NCBI RefSeq assembly: GCF_004210375.1
Contig: NC_134825.1
Coordinates: forward strand, 1 to 64,000
DNA from: Tachypleus tridentatus
Taxonomy: Eukaryota > Arthropoda > Merostomata > Xiphosura > Limulidae
DNA length: 64,000 nt
Direction: 5' to 3'
Shown here: positions 10,901 through 20,402 of the stretch, piece by piece
Layout of the letters: every line of letters begins with the position of its first letter
Numbering within the stretch: the stretch's first letter is position 1
The notes under the pieces: model-generated
Seen by the model: the letters and a program-made list of their open reading frames with translations, nothing else
The model's database searches: none
What the model was told of the DNA's origin: nothing
Program-made: the position numbers and the translations under genes

Positions 10901-13900
10901 TTATATCCTTTTAATTATGCATTTTTGTTATTTTCTGCCATCTTTAAGATCTATAAAAATGGTCGACCAAACCACTTCGTGAACGCTAGAGATAAATCGA
11001 TGTCCAACTGGCTTCGATACGTCAACTGTGCCTGTAATGAAGAGCAGCAAAACCTAGTAGCTTTCCAGTACCATGGACAAATATTTTACAGAACATATAA
11101 GCCAATTCCACCAGGTTCTGAGCTGTTAGTGTGGTATGGAGATGCATATGCTAAAGAACTTGGAATAACAAGAGGAGACAAGAATTATACTCATAAACGT
11201 GTTATGGATAAGGATTGTACGTGTTCAATAACCTTAACCCTTAAAATATTGTATAGGTACAAAGAATGTATATTGTCAGCAGTAATATACAAACACGTGA
11301 CTTGTTATTTACATCAGAAGTGTTCTATAGTGTTGTCAGTTGTAATATAGAAACACATGACATGTTCTTTGCATCAGAAGTGTTGTGCGGTGTCTTGTCT
11401 ACAGTAATATACAAACACGAAACCTGTTCTTTAGTTCAGAAGTGTTTTCCATAGTAATATACAAACATATGAGTTCTTTACACCAGAAGTGTTTTCCGTA
11501 ACAATATACAAACACGTGGTTTGTTGTTTACATCAGAAGTGTTCTATAGTGTTGCTGGTAGTAATATAGAAACACGAGACCTGTTCTTTACATCAGAAGT
11601 GTTTTACGGTGTTGTCGGTAGTAATATACAAACACGTGATCTATTTTTACATCAGAAGTGTTCTACGGTGTTGTCGGTAGTAATATATAAACACGTGATC
11701 TGTTTTGACATTAGAAGTGTTGTGCAGTTTCTTGTCTGCAGTAATATACAAACACGAAACCTGTTCTTTAGTTCAGAAGTGTTTTCCATAGTAATATACA
11801 AACATATGAGTTCTTTACATCAGACGTGTTGTTCGTAATAATATACAAGCACGTGGTTTGTTCTTTACATCAGATGTATTTTATGGTGTTATCTGTAGTA
11901 ATATACAAACACTTGACTTGTTCCTTACATCAGAAATGTTTTACGGTATTGTCGGTAGTGATATACAAACACGTGACCTATTTTTACATCAGAAGTGTTC
12001 TACGGTGTTATCGGTAGTAATATACAAACGCATGACTGATTCTTCACATCAGAAGTGTTGTACGATGTCTTGTCTGTAGTAATATACAAACACGTGACTG
12101 ATTCTTCACATCAGAAGTGTTGTACGATGTCTTGTCTGTAGTAATATACAAACACGTGACTTGCTCTTTACATCATAAGTGTCGTTTGTAGTAATATACA
12201 AACACGTGACTTTCTCTCTACATCGGAAGTGTTGTCTGTAGTAATATACAAACACGTGACTTGTTCTTTACATCAGAAGTGTTGTACAATGTCTTGTTTG
12301 TAGTAATATACAAACACATGACTTGTTCTTTACATCAGAAGTGTTGTTTGTAGTAATATACAAACACGTGACTTGTTCTTTACATCAGAAGTGTTGTTTG
12401 TAGTAATATACAAACACGTGACTTTCTCTTTACATCAGAAGTGTTGTTTGTAGTAATATACAAACACGTGACTTGTTCTTTACATCGGAAGTGTTGTCTG
12501 TATTAATATACAAACACGTGACTTGTTCTTTACGTCAGAAGTGTTGTCTGTATTAATATACAAACACGTGACTTGTTCTTTACATCGGAAGTGTTGTACG
12601 GTGTGTCTGTAGTAACATACAAACGTGACTTTTTCTTTACATCAGAAGTGTTGTTTGTAGTAATATACAAACACGTGGCTTGTTCTTTACATCAGAAGTG
12701 TTGTCTGTATTAATATACAAACACGTGACTTTTTCTTTACATCAGAAGTGTTGTCTGTAGTAATATACAAACACGTGACTTGTTCTTTACATCAGAAATG
12801 TTGTCTGTAGTAATATACAAACACGTGACTTGTTCTTTACATCAGAAGTGTTGTCTGTATTAATATACAAACACGTGACTTGTTCTTTACATCGGAAGTG
12901 TTGTACGGTGTGTCTGTAGTAACATACAAACGTGACTTTTTCTTTACATCAGAAGTGTTGTTTGTAGTAATATACAAACACGTGGCTTGTTCTTTACATC
13001 AGAAGTGTTGTCTGTATTAATATACAAACACGTGACTTTTTCTTTACATCAGAAGTGTTGTCTGTAGTAATATACAAACACGTGACTTGTTCTTTACGTC
13101 AGAAGTGTTGTCTGTATTAATATACAAACACATGACTTGTTCTTTACATCAGAAGTGTTGTTTGTAGTAATATACAAACATATGACTTGTTCTTTACATC
13201 AGAAGTGTTGTTTGTAGTAATATACAAACACATGACTTGTTCTTTACATCAGAAGTGTTGTTTGTAGTAATATACAAACACATGACTTGTTCTTTACATC
13301 AGAAGTGTTGTTTGTAGTAATATACAAACACATGACTTGTTCTTTACATCAGAAGTGTTGTTTGTAGTAATATACAAACACATGACTTGTTCTTTACATC
13401 AGAAGTGTTGTTTGTAGTAATATACAAACACATGACTTGTTCTTTACATCAGAAGTGTTGTTTGTAGTAATATACAAACACATGACTTGTTCTTTACATC
13501 AGAAGTGTTGTTTGTAGTAATATACAAACACATGACTTGTTCTTTACATCAGAAGTGTTGTACGGTGTCTTGTCTGTAGTAATATACACACACCCTAAGA
13601 TGGTTTAATAGCTTTTTTTTAATATCTCAAAGTTATAGTTTGTTTTAACCCATGATATACTGTTATGCAAATACTGGTAGTTTTTATTTATTATAATGTA
13701 AATTCAAAGTATAGTTAATTTGTCCTCTTTATTAAGACTTGATAGACAAGCACTGTAAGAAATTTGACCAGTCGATATTGCTAAATATATCTTCATTTCT
13801 AATCTCCATGGCCAGGTTCTGAGACATGTGTCTGTGGCCTCTGTGGAATATGTCTTACATCGGACGAAGCTGTGGCTAAACATGAAAAACGAAACGGAGA

Positions 13901-14804
13901 GCAAGCGGTAAAGATAAAATACAAGTGTTCACAGTGCTGTTACTCCTGTGATTATGCATCTTATCTTTCTTCTCACATGTTAACACACACTAGGGAACGG
14001 CCACACAAGTGTGAAGTCTGTGGGATGAGGTTTACATGGTCGAGTAGCCTTAATAGACATAGTATGAAACACACAGGAGAAAAACCGTTCACTTGTGAAG
14101 TCTGTGGGATGAGGTTTACACAGTCGAGTAGCCTTAAAGTACATAGTAGGAAACACACAGGAGAAAAACCGTTCACTTGTGAAGTCTGTGGGATGAGGTT
14201 TACACGGTCGAGTAGCCTTAATATACATAGTAGAAAACACACAGGAGAAAAACCGTTCACTTGTGAAGTCTGTGGGATGAGGTTTACATGGTCGAGTAGC
14301 CTTAATAGACATAGTAGGAAACACACAGGAGAAAAACCGTTCACTTGTGAAGTTTGTGGGATGAGGTTTACACGGTCGAGTCACCTTAAAGTACATAGTA
14401 GGAAACACACAGGAGAAAAACCGTTCACTTGTGAAGTCTGTGGGATGAGGTTTACACAGTCGAGTCACCTTAAAGTACATAGTAGGAAACACACAGGAGA
14501 AAAACCGTTCACTTGTGAAGTCTGTGGGATGAGGTTTACACAGTCGATTCACCTTAATAGACATAGTAGGAAACACACAGGAGAAGGTGGTTTAATACGT
14601 CAAGAAGAGATCCACACTGGCCAGAAGCCATACCCGTGTTCTCGCTGTGGGCTCAAGTTTAGAGAATTATATAAGCTTTCTTCTCATATCATCGTAGTCC
14701 ATACTAAAGCCTACAAACACAGATGTCCTCAGTGTAACAAAGGATTTCGAGTACCTTATTTAGTCAGAAAACACCAGAGATCTGAACATGGACCAGAAGA
14801 ATAG
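4961..14804 (+). CDS. PRDM9: PRDM9-like histone methyltransferase / zinc-finger protein, copy 1 (5' exons not in window)
   Basis: Six exons with matching phases: 4961-5097 (acidic coiled-coil linker), 5716-5808, 6230-6306 (zinc knuckle [17 protein letters not shown]), 7940-8140 and 10949-11216 (PR/SET) and 13816-14804 (zinc fingers, stop TAG). PR/SET motifs include [38 protein letters not shown] and [10 protein letters not shown]. The three tyrosines linked to PRDM9 catalysis are kept (FGPY, IFYRT, VWYGD). Vertebrate PRDM9 trimethylates H3K4 and H3K36 at sites bound by its fingers and so places meiotic crossovers. That role here is inference from family. The one coding break is in 4961-5097: a G missing relative to copy 2 gives a stop. 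From 5716 on, all exons are open. KRAB and SSXRD exons would lie upstream of the window or be lost behind the Penelope-like element. Confidence 0.85.
6783..7035. repeat. Minisatellite, ~38-bp unit, copy 1
   Basis: About six to seven imperfect copies of a unit around GTAGAGATTGTTCTATTG and TTTCTTCTCACCATAAAAT lie in the intron before the first PR/SET exon. The partner array at 39800-40130 has about two extra units. Confidence 0.8.
7600..7735 (-). mobile_element. tRNA-derived SINE, family B (fragment)
   Basis: The minus strand shows the family B body: AGCAAAGC...TATGGGGCTATCTG...TGCTCACCAAGG, then AAAGACTTACCACTG. Elsewhere this family carries A-box (GTGGCACAGCGGTATG type) and B-box (GGTTTCGATACC type) promoter parts. 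It is diverged here and is shared by the duplicate at about 40695-40800. Confidence 0.55.
9286..9393 (-). mobile_element. Short non-autonomous Penelope-related insertion in the LINE
   Basis: The insert is flanked by a 9-bp direct repeat GGTTATAAT (9277-9285 and 9394-9402). One end is ATGATGACGAGAAACC and the other is AGTTTCGACCTTCTTA, the reversed forms of the two ends of the 3' module of the Penelope-like element at 3350-3450. It contains a perfect 18-bp palindrome GTACTTTAATTAAAGTAC at 9354-9371. Both duplication copies carry it (42384-42489), so it predates the duplication. Confidence 0.6.
9447..10296. repeat. Minisatellite inside LINE remnant, copy 1 only
   Basis: Units of about 33 to 50 bp share a core AATAACACAAATAACTCAGT followed by GTCCTGTATACTACTAA. 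A block of about 339 bp starting near 9494 is repeated starting near 9833, so there is a higher-order repeat. In the partner copy the site holds single-copy LINE sequence (42537-42592), so the array arose or was lost after the duplication. Confidence 0.88.
11276..13592. repeat. ~50-bp intronic minisatellite between PR/SET and zinc-finger exons, copy 1
   Basis: More than 40 units of the type GTAATATACAAACACGTGAC then TTGTTCTTTACATCAGAAGT and GTTGTCT lie in this intron. Early units are longer and more diverged and late units are nearly identical. A block near 12594-12899 is repeated at about 12900-13200, a higher-order unit of about 306 bp. Most units hold the palindrome CACGTG. Open frames across it are by-products of the repeat. 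The partner array is 43556-45167, about 0.7 kb shorter. Confidence 0.93.
14004..14591 (+). repeat. 84-bp C2H2 zinc-finger coding minisatellite (7 units)
   Basis: Seven head-to-tail units encode fingers of the form [26 protein letters not shown]. Relative to the recognition helix, position -1 reads W,Q,R,W,R,Q,Q; position 3 reads S,S,S,S,H,H,H; position 5 reads N,K,N,N,K,K,N; position 6 reads R,V,I,R,V,V,R. Almost everything else is identical. An atypical finger ([10 protein letters not shown]) precedes the array. After it comes a finger that has lost its cysteine half (only [13 protein letters not shown] remains), then two diverged C2H2 fingers ([10 protein letters not shown] and [10 protein letters not shown]). 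The pattern is typical of PRDM9 arrays that turn over by unequal exchange. Confidence 0.92.
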
Positions 14805-15221
14805 TGAGATCTAAATTATATTATTAAGATTCTAGTCAGAGCATTTATTAGGGTTAGTGTGATAAGTGTAACGAATATTTTATACTTACCAAAGTTGAAC
14901 TAATACCAGTTCACTGTGACCTTCGTGTCTTTATGGTTGGTTTTCTTACAACTGTATTTATAATAACTTAGATTCTTATCTGATTACAGTTACAAGTTTT
15001 ATATGGTTTGTTTCCATATGTTTCAGTTGAATAAGAAATAATTTACCGTTGATGTCTCAATACTTTTATTAATTTACTTAGTAAATTAAGAAAGTATGAT
15101 ATGAAAGGATAGTTAACAAGAGATTAAAACTTGGTAAACATTTATAGTAAATTCATTACAGTTAAAAAAACGTTTTTAAAGGATGACGAGAGAAAACTAT
15201 CTGTTTAAACACAAAAATTAG

Positions 15222-15345
15222 ATGTTTGTTTGTTTATAATTAAGCACAAAGCTACTCAATCTGTGCTCTGTCCACGACGAGTATCCAAACTCGGATTATA
15301 ACAGGGTAAGTCTGTAGACATGTCGTTATGTCATTGGGGCCGAAT
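15222..15345 (-). mobile_element. tRNA-derived SINE, family B
   Basis: Reads on the minus strand. ATAATTAAGCACAAAGCTAC is the family tail, followed by TCTGTGCTCTGTCCACGACG, a B-box-like stretch and an A-box-like end near TGTCATTGGGG. Confidence 0.7.
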
Positions 15346-15455
15346 ATTAATCGCTTACGTTAAAGTATTTAGTAAAAAAGGTTATTTGAAACATAAGTTA
15401 TTATAAGCCATCAAAGTAATCACAAGTCTAACGAAATATATATTAATTTATTTAG

Positions 15456-15735
15456 GCCCAGCATGGCCAGGTGGGTTAAGGCGTGCGACTCGTAATCTGA
15501 GGGTCGCGGGTTCTCATCCCCGTTGCAACCAAACATGCTCATCTTTTCTGCCGTGGGGGCATTATAATGTGACGGTCAGTCCCACTATTCGTTGTTAAAA
15601 GAGTAGCCCAAGAGTTGGCGGTGGGTGGTGATGACTAGGTGCCTTCCTTCTGGTCCTACACTGCTAAATTAGGGACGGCTAATGCAGATAGCCCTCGAGT
15701 AGCTTTGCGCGAATTTCGAAAACCAAACAACTTAT
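15456..15735 (+). mobile_element. tRNA-derived SINE, family A
   Basis: The head GGCCCAGCATGGCCAGGTGG through CGACTCGTAATCTGAGGGTC resembles a tRNA-Thr(CGT) with pol III A and B boxes. The body continues with GACGGTCAGTCCCACTATTC and GGTGGGTGGTGATGACTAGG, and ends AGCTTTGCGCGAATTTCGAA. It lies downstream of the PRDM9-like stop codon. Confidence 0.9.
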
Positions 15736-16019
15736 TTGAAGTTGAATATGGAGTTTAGGACACAAATTTCATTGTATTGTCAAAAAATTAAACACAGACG
15801 TAACTACTTGGGTGGGGAACATTCCCCCAGAAAATTATGCTGTTTTTGTAATCTTTTATTTTACAATTATTTTGACTTGTAATATCACTGAAGTTATTTG
15901 TGAAATGTCCGTTTATATTAAATATTTTAATTTTATTTGCAGGTTGTATAAAATATACATTGCATGTAAGATGTAATAATCTGATCTTCACGTATAATAA
16001 AGTACCAGTATAAAACTAT

Positions 16020-18600
16020 GTAATGTTTTTATTCGATATACACAAGTTTCACATTAAACTTTTGTAAACTAATAAGTAATGAAAGTCCGTTAAACAAACA
16101 TGGAACAAATTAATTAAATGTATGATATGAAAACACTTTAACATCGTCATAAGTCCGTTACGGTCCATAATTTTACTGATGACCCACTGGGGGTCGAGGC
16201 TGGACTCCCCACAAGATAACGTTTTAGTTACCGGTTAGCTGCGTTAGCATCTTCTAGAAGCTAAACATAAAACTTAAGTCAATTTTCGCAATACATGAAA
16301 ATAATAATGTCAACATAAAGTTGAACATAACGGTAACTAGATTCAAACGTCAAATTCATTATTATTCGATTTAGGTTTAAGGAGTTGAGCGTTTTTGTAA
16401 CCAAATAGGTGTGTCACTGTTGCTTGTTATAACTGGTATTTCTTATTTTAAAATTGTTTTAATTTTTAAAAATCTGAAAGGTACGCTTTACCAATGTATT
16501 GAAATTGTTCGAGAAAACCTCTGAAAGATATATTTTTTCAGTGAGAATTTTGAATAGGGTTTTTAGTGTTTCAACTTCTCAGGTCTCAGGATGCAATAGT
16601 GTCTTATTGATGTATCTGAACCACTTGACACTTTGCCAGCTGTTACGGTGATACAACGGATATAGTAGTTTCTATAATGAGAATTATACAATGAGAACCA
16701 GATAATAAAACTTAAATGTCAGTAACACGGGATACCAAGGACATTGTCAGCTGTTCAGAGTGTTTGTTATTGACCACACGACTTTAAAAGACCTGACTGA
16801 TTTCGCTCGATAGCGAAAATGAGCCGAAGCATAGACAGTGAAACAGTCCCGGTATATATATTTACTAGTCTGTCCAGATAGGTTCAGTAAATATAATCAA
16901 TACGCTATACATGTTATAGTACATGTATATGTATATGGTACATTGAAGTTTATTTCAAGCCTTGGTCTATTATTAGATGTTTTCAATTTCAGAAACAACA
17001 GTGATATTTGTTAACCGTAAAAAATCAAAATACGAACATTATGTTAGAAATTTTGTTTGAGGATCTCCAACAGTGTGAATTGTGGTCGCGAGATAATTTA
17101 TTGGGTTAAGTTTCTCTTTGTGTTATTTTTTTATTATAGATAAATGTATCGTTAATTGCCTATATTATGGATTTTTTACTGAAATCCTTTTTTATTTCGC
17201 TATAATATCGGAATAAAAATTTTCATAGTTTGAAAAGAAGCGTTAACCCAAGGGCCAAATTAGTCAAGAATACAATTATTGTAACCTGCCTAACCCTACC
17301 AGCTCTAGCATCAGTGGAGGCTCTAACAGCTGGTTGTTCTGCCTATTTTTTGCCAGTTTTACTATAACAATGAACTAATTTCTCTGTTACTTCAACTGAC
17401 CGTTTACTTTACCCGTTTATCTCATTTCTTCAGTCTAGCTGATTTTTGTTTGCAAACTTCTGTGTAAACATAATTATATATAACTAGCGAAAGTACCTGG
17501 CTTCCTTAGGGTTTCTAGGATGATTTATTCTAAGTGTGTATATTATGAACCCATTTTATCATAAAAGTATAACCTACATACTTTTGTTTCTCCTCTATGG
17601 AGTGACGCCTGTTTATAAAAATAACCTTCCTTGTGAATAGTCATCACATCTTAAACGTAACTAATAACCAACAAACCTGTTTAATTAATGGAGTTTCTAA
17701 ATTAGAAAACAAATATATTTACAATTTTAGAATGTATACATTTCGTTTTCTACTTATAACATATAGACGTTAAACAACAATATTAGGTTATACTTTTATT
17801 ACTAAACAATGATATAAAACCATTGTTGGAACACACTGTACCAAAAAAAAAGAGTGAAAATGGTCAAGACAGTATAACATCCTATTTGTTGGTCAAGCTT
17901 AATTTTGTATCATTCATTTATGTCAGTTAGCTATGAAATGTCGTGTTAAGGTATACTATTGGGTGGGAGTGATAGTACATGTTCCAACATTTTTTATGGG
18001 TTATACGTTAAAAACCACTGTAACAGTCCATAATAGTTAAAATACTTTTAACATCCCATAAGAGATAAACGCTATGCTACGTATTATAATTTATCTTGGA
18101 CAAGTGTCTGATTTATTATGTTACATACATTATGCATTACGATTTCATATAGTCGAAAATTTGAATTTAGAACATTATTGTTGATATGTATCAAGTTTAT
18201 GGTAGACTGATATACACTATTTTTTTTTCTTAACATATATATTTAAATATACAAACAACAATATAATTTATAATATGCAATTATTGATTTATATACAAAT
18301 CTTTTGCAATCTATACCGAGCCTTCTTTTTGGTCTAGAATTGAATATCTTATCCATGGTCTAGGTCCGCAACGAGCAAATTAATTCTGAGTTTATATCGT
18401 TACGCTTCGCCTAGGTTAGCTAGTTGCTTTTTCTTGATTGGCCTCGCACTGCTCAGAAGCTGACTCTTTATTGATGAATACATTTAATGTCCTCGTAGAA
18501 ACACTAGCGTCCGAAGTTAACTCTCTTAAGGTAAACGGTTTGTAACGTTGGAAATCTATAAACGTTCCTGGTCATATCCTGTAGTTTTCCGATTAATAAA
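16020..18600. other. Unassigned intergenic sequence
   Basis: No gene recognised. It contains a small perfect hairpin TTTCGCT-CGAT-AGCGAAA at 16801-16818 and a somewhat CpG-richer stretch near 18360-18570 with no convincing exon. Confidence 0.5.
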
Positions 18601-18601
18601 C

Positions 18602-18746
18602 GTTAATCTCAGTTGTATCTCAGAACGGCTGGTATGGGTATTAATACTTTTACATTGTTCTCTGCTTTAATAGTAAAAATGTTAATACCATCTGTTCTGA
18701 GATACATTTTTATTTCAAGTGGGTTTCTCGTCATCAAGAGTTAATC
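18602..18746 (+). mobile_element. Foldback Penelope-related short element
   Basis: Arms TGTATCTCAGAAC (18615-18627) and GTTCTGAGATACA (18694-18706) belong to imperfect inverted repeats of about 35 bp. The right end TCAAGTGGGTTTCTCGTCAT is the same terminus as that of the Penelope-like element at 3430-3450. GTTAATC on both sides (18602-18608, 18740-18746) may be a target duplication. Confidence 0.5.
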
Positions 18747-18992
18747 ACAATAAAAATTTTCGAGGCTTATAGTACACTAGCTGTAGTTGACAAAATAATA
18801 ATAACTATATCTCTGCACGTCTGTTTTATATACTCATGCAAGATTCTTGAACGTTCAACAGTGTTCGGAAACAGGCTAGCATTTTCGTAAAACAGATATT
18901 GTTGATTCTTACTCGAGACCTTTAGAAATTTAGAGAACAGGCGAGACTTGCGTAATACACACCTAACAATATATGTCACATGCATCAAACTG

Positions 18993-19266
18993 AAGCCCGG
19001 CATGGCCAGGTGGGTTAAGGCATTCGACTCGTAATCTGAGGGTCAAGGGTTCGAGTCCCCGTTGCACCAAACGTGCTCGCCCTTTCAGCCGTGGGGGCGT
19101 TATAATGTGACGGTCAATCCCACTATTCGTTGATAAAAGAGTAGCCCAAGGGTTGACAGTGGGTGGTGATGACTAGTTGCCTTCCCTCTAACCTTACACT
19201 GCAAAATTAGGGACGGCTAACGCAGGTAATCCTCGTGTTGCTTTGCGTGAAATTCAAAAACAAACA
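18993..19266 (+). mobile_element. tRNA-derived SINE, family A
   Basis: A nearly complete copy: GCCCGGCATGGCCAGGTGGG head, CGACTCGTAATCTGAGGGTC anticodon-arm region, GGGTTCGAGTCCCCG B box and TGCTTTGCGTGAAATTCAAA tail. Confidence 0.92.
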
Positions 19267-19575
19267 TCAAAGTGAAACACATGTAGGTATTAAAATAAAC
19301 GTATAGGATGCGCACGTGAGTGTCTATAGTCTATGTGTTTTCTGTTTGTAATATAAGAAACCACTTCTTTTCTTTGTGGGTTTTCCTTGCTTACATTTAA
19401 TATGTGTGCAAAATTTCAGGTTTCTAGGTTCTTTTATCTTGGAGTTTTGGCAGTCGCACACAAACCCACAGACATGGCCTTTTATTATTATAGATATATT
19501 ATTCAAAATTATACAATACTATTATATATTACAATAAATGTACAATATCATAACATATATAAATCAATCATTGTT

Positions 19576-19705
19576 GTTATTTGGAATTGAGCACAAAGCT
19601 ACAAAATGAGTTATCTGTGCTCTGTTCACCACGGTTATCAAAACCCGATTTCTTGCAATACAAGTCCACAGACATACCGCTGTGCTACTGAGGAAAATCA
19701 GTCGT
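19576..19705 (-). mobile_element. tRNA-derived SINE, family B
   Basis: On the minus strand the element runs from the A-box-like CAGTAGCACAGCGGTATGTC through the B-box region to the AGCTTTGTGCTCAATTCCAA tail. It is a complete-looking copy. Confidence 0.8.
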
Positions 19706-20402
19706 GATTTATAACATATACGTCTGAAATTTCCTTAACTAAATATGTTATGAAATGTAAAGTAACTGGTCCATATGAATATATCGTACTATTATATGAA
19801 ATGTGTCAACAGTGAAATATTTCTGCTGGGATTGTTCAGCTTAGAAATATAATAAAACATTTAAAATTATTTCCAAACTAAATTTTTAACACAAAAATAA
19901 ATTAATATTAAATGAAATTGAACATCTAAATAGTAAATACAAAAATATTACAAACAATTAAAAAACACGTTATATATATCACGTAATTAATAGCCATCGC
20001 TGTTGTTCGAATCAGATAACATGTTAGTTAACACAGGCGAGTCTACTTTAGTCTGGTACAATATATATAATAATTATCTACAATATACAAATGATACATA
20101 GCGTGCATAGATTGTAGCTGTGCAATACACACTCTGTATACATATAAGTGGTTCAGGACCATGAGAGAGAATGTAATATTCAGTTACAGATCTCTACAAA
20201 GTGATTTCAGACTCTTTCGTCGCTTTGTAGCTAACATAAAGAAGTGGGCTTTTTTTTTTTCTTTTTAGTTACATAAACAAAATATTTTAAACTTTTAGTA
20301 GAGGGCGCTGTGGCTTCTTTACTTCTAAGGGTCATACAAATTCGTTGGTTCGTTCATATTAATACACCAAGAAATTGTTATAGAGTGATAGAAGTAATTG
20401 AG

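Larger units (their letters stand above)
3454..14600 (+). repeat. Large direct duplication, copy 1 (partner 36524-46531)
   Basis: From AAATTCTATTTATTATTTTG at 3454 onward the sequence matches 36524 onward, about 33.07 kb away in the same orientation. The match covers intron, exon, LINE and minisatellite sequence through the zinc-finger array. Most differences are single-base homopolymer changes. Larger differences are an 850-bp minisatellite present only here (9447-10296), a 33-bp tandem duplication near 6437-6505, different minisatellite copy numbers, and a T-run of about 30 at 4087 against 8 in the partner. The left boundary coincides with the Penelope-like element, so the duplicated block may extend further left beyond it. 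Confidence 0.9.

Noticed and set aside
11266-12079. Plus-strand open frames in the intronic minisatellite (and at 43409-44445 in copy 2)
   Set aside because: Translated tandem repeat ([14 protein letters not shown] type) between two well-defined exons; the splice donor at 11217 and acceptor before 13816 exclude them from the coding sequence.
11276-13592. Regularly spaced repeats that could suggest a CRISPR array
   Set aside because: Units are contiguous with no unique spacers, and the setting is a eukaryotic intron.
13973-14576. Long minus-strand open frames opposite the zinc-finger array (123 and 198 codons)
   Set aside because: They are antisense reflections of the 84-bp repeat; the 84-bp period keeps all frames open.
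15456-15540. SINE heads as functional tRNA genes (also 18993, 31276, 51490, 55604)
   Set aside because: tRNA-like A and B boxes are present, but no complete cloverleaf with a clean acceptor stem, and each continues into the SINE body.
18767-19003. Minus-strand 78-codon open frame
   Set aside because: No family recognised, no splice or start context, next to SINE and foldback sequence.
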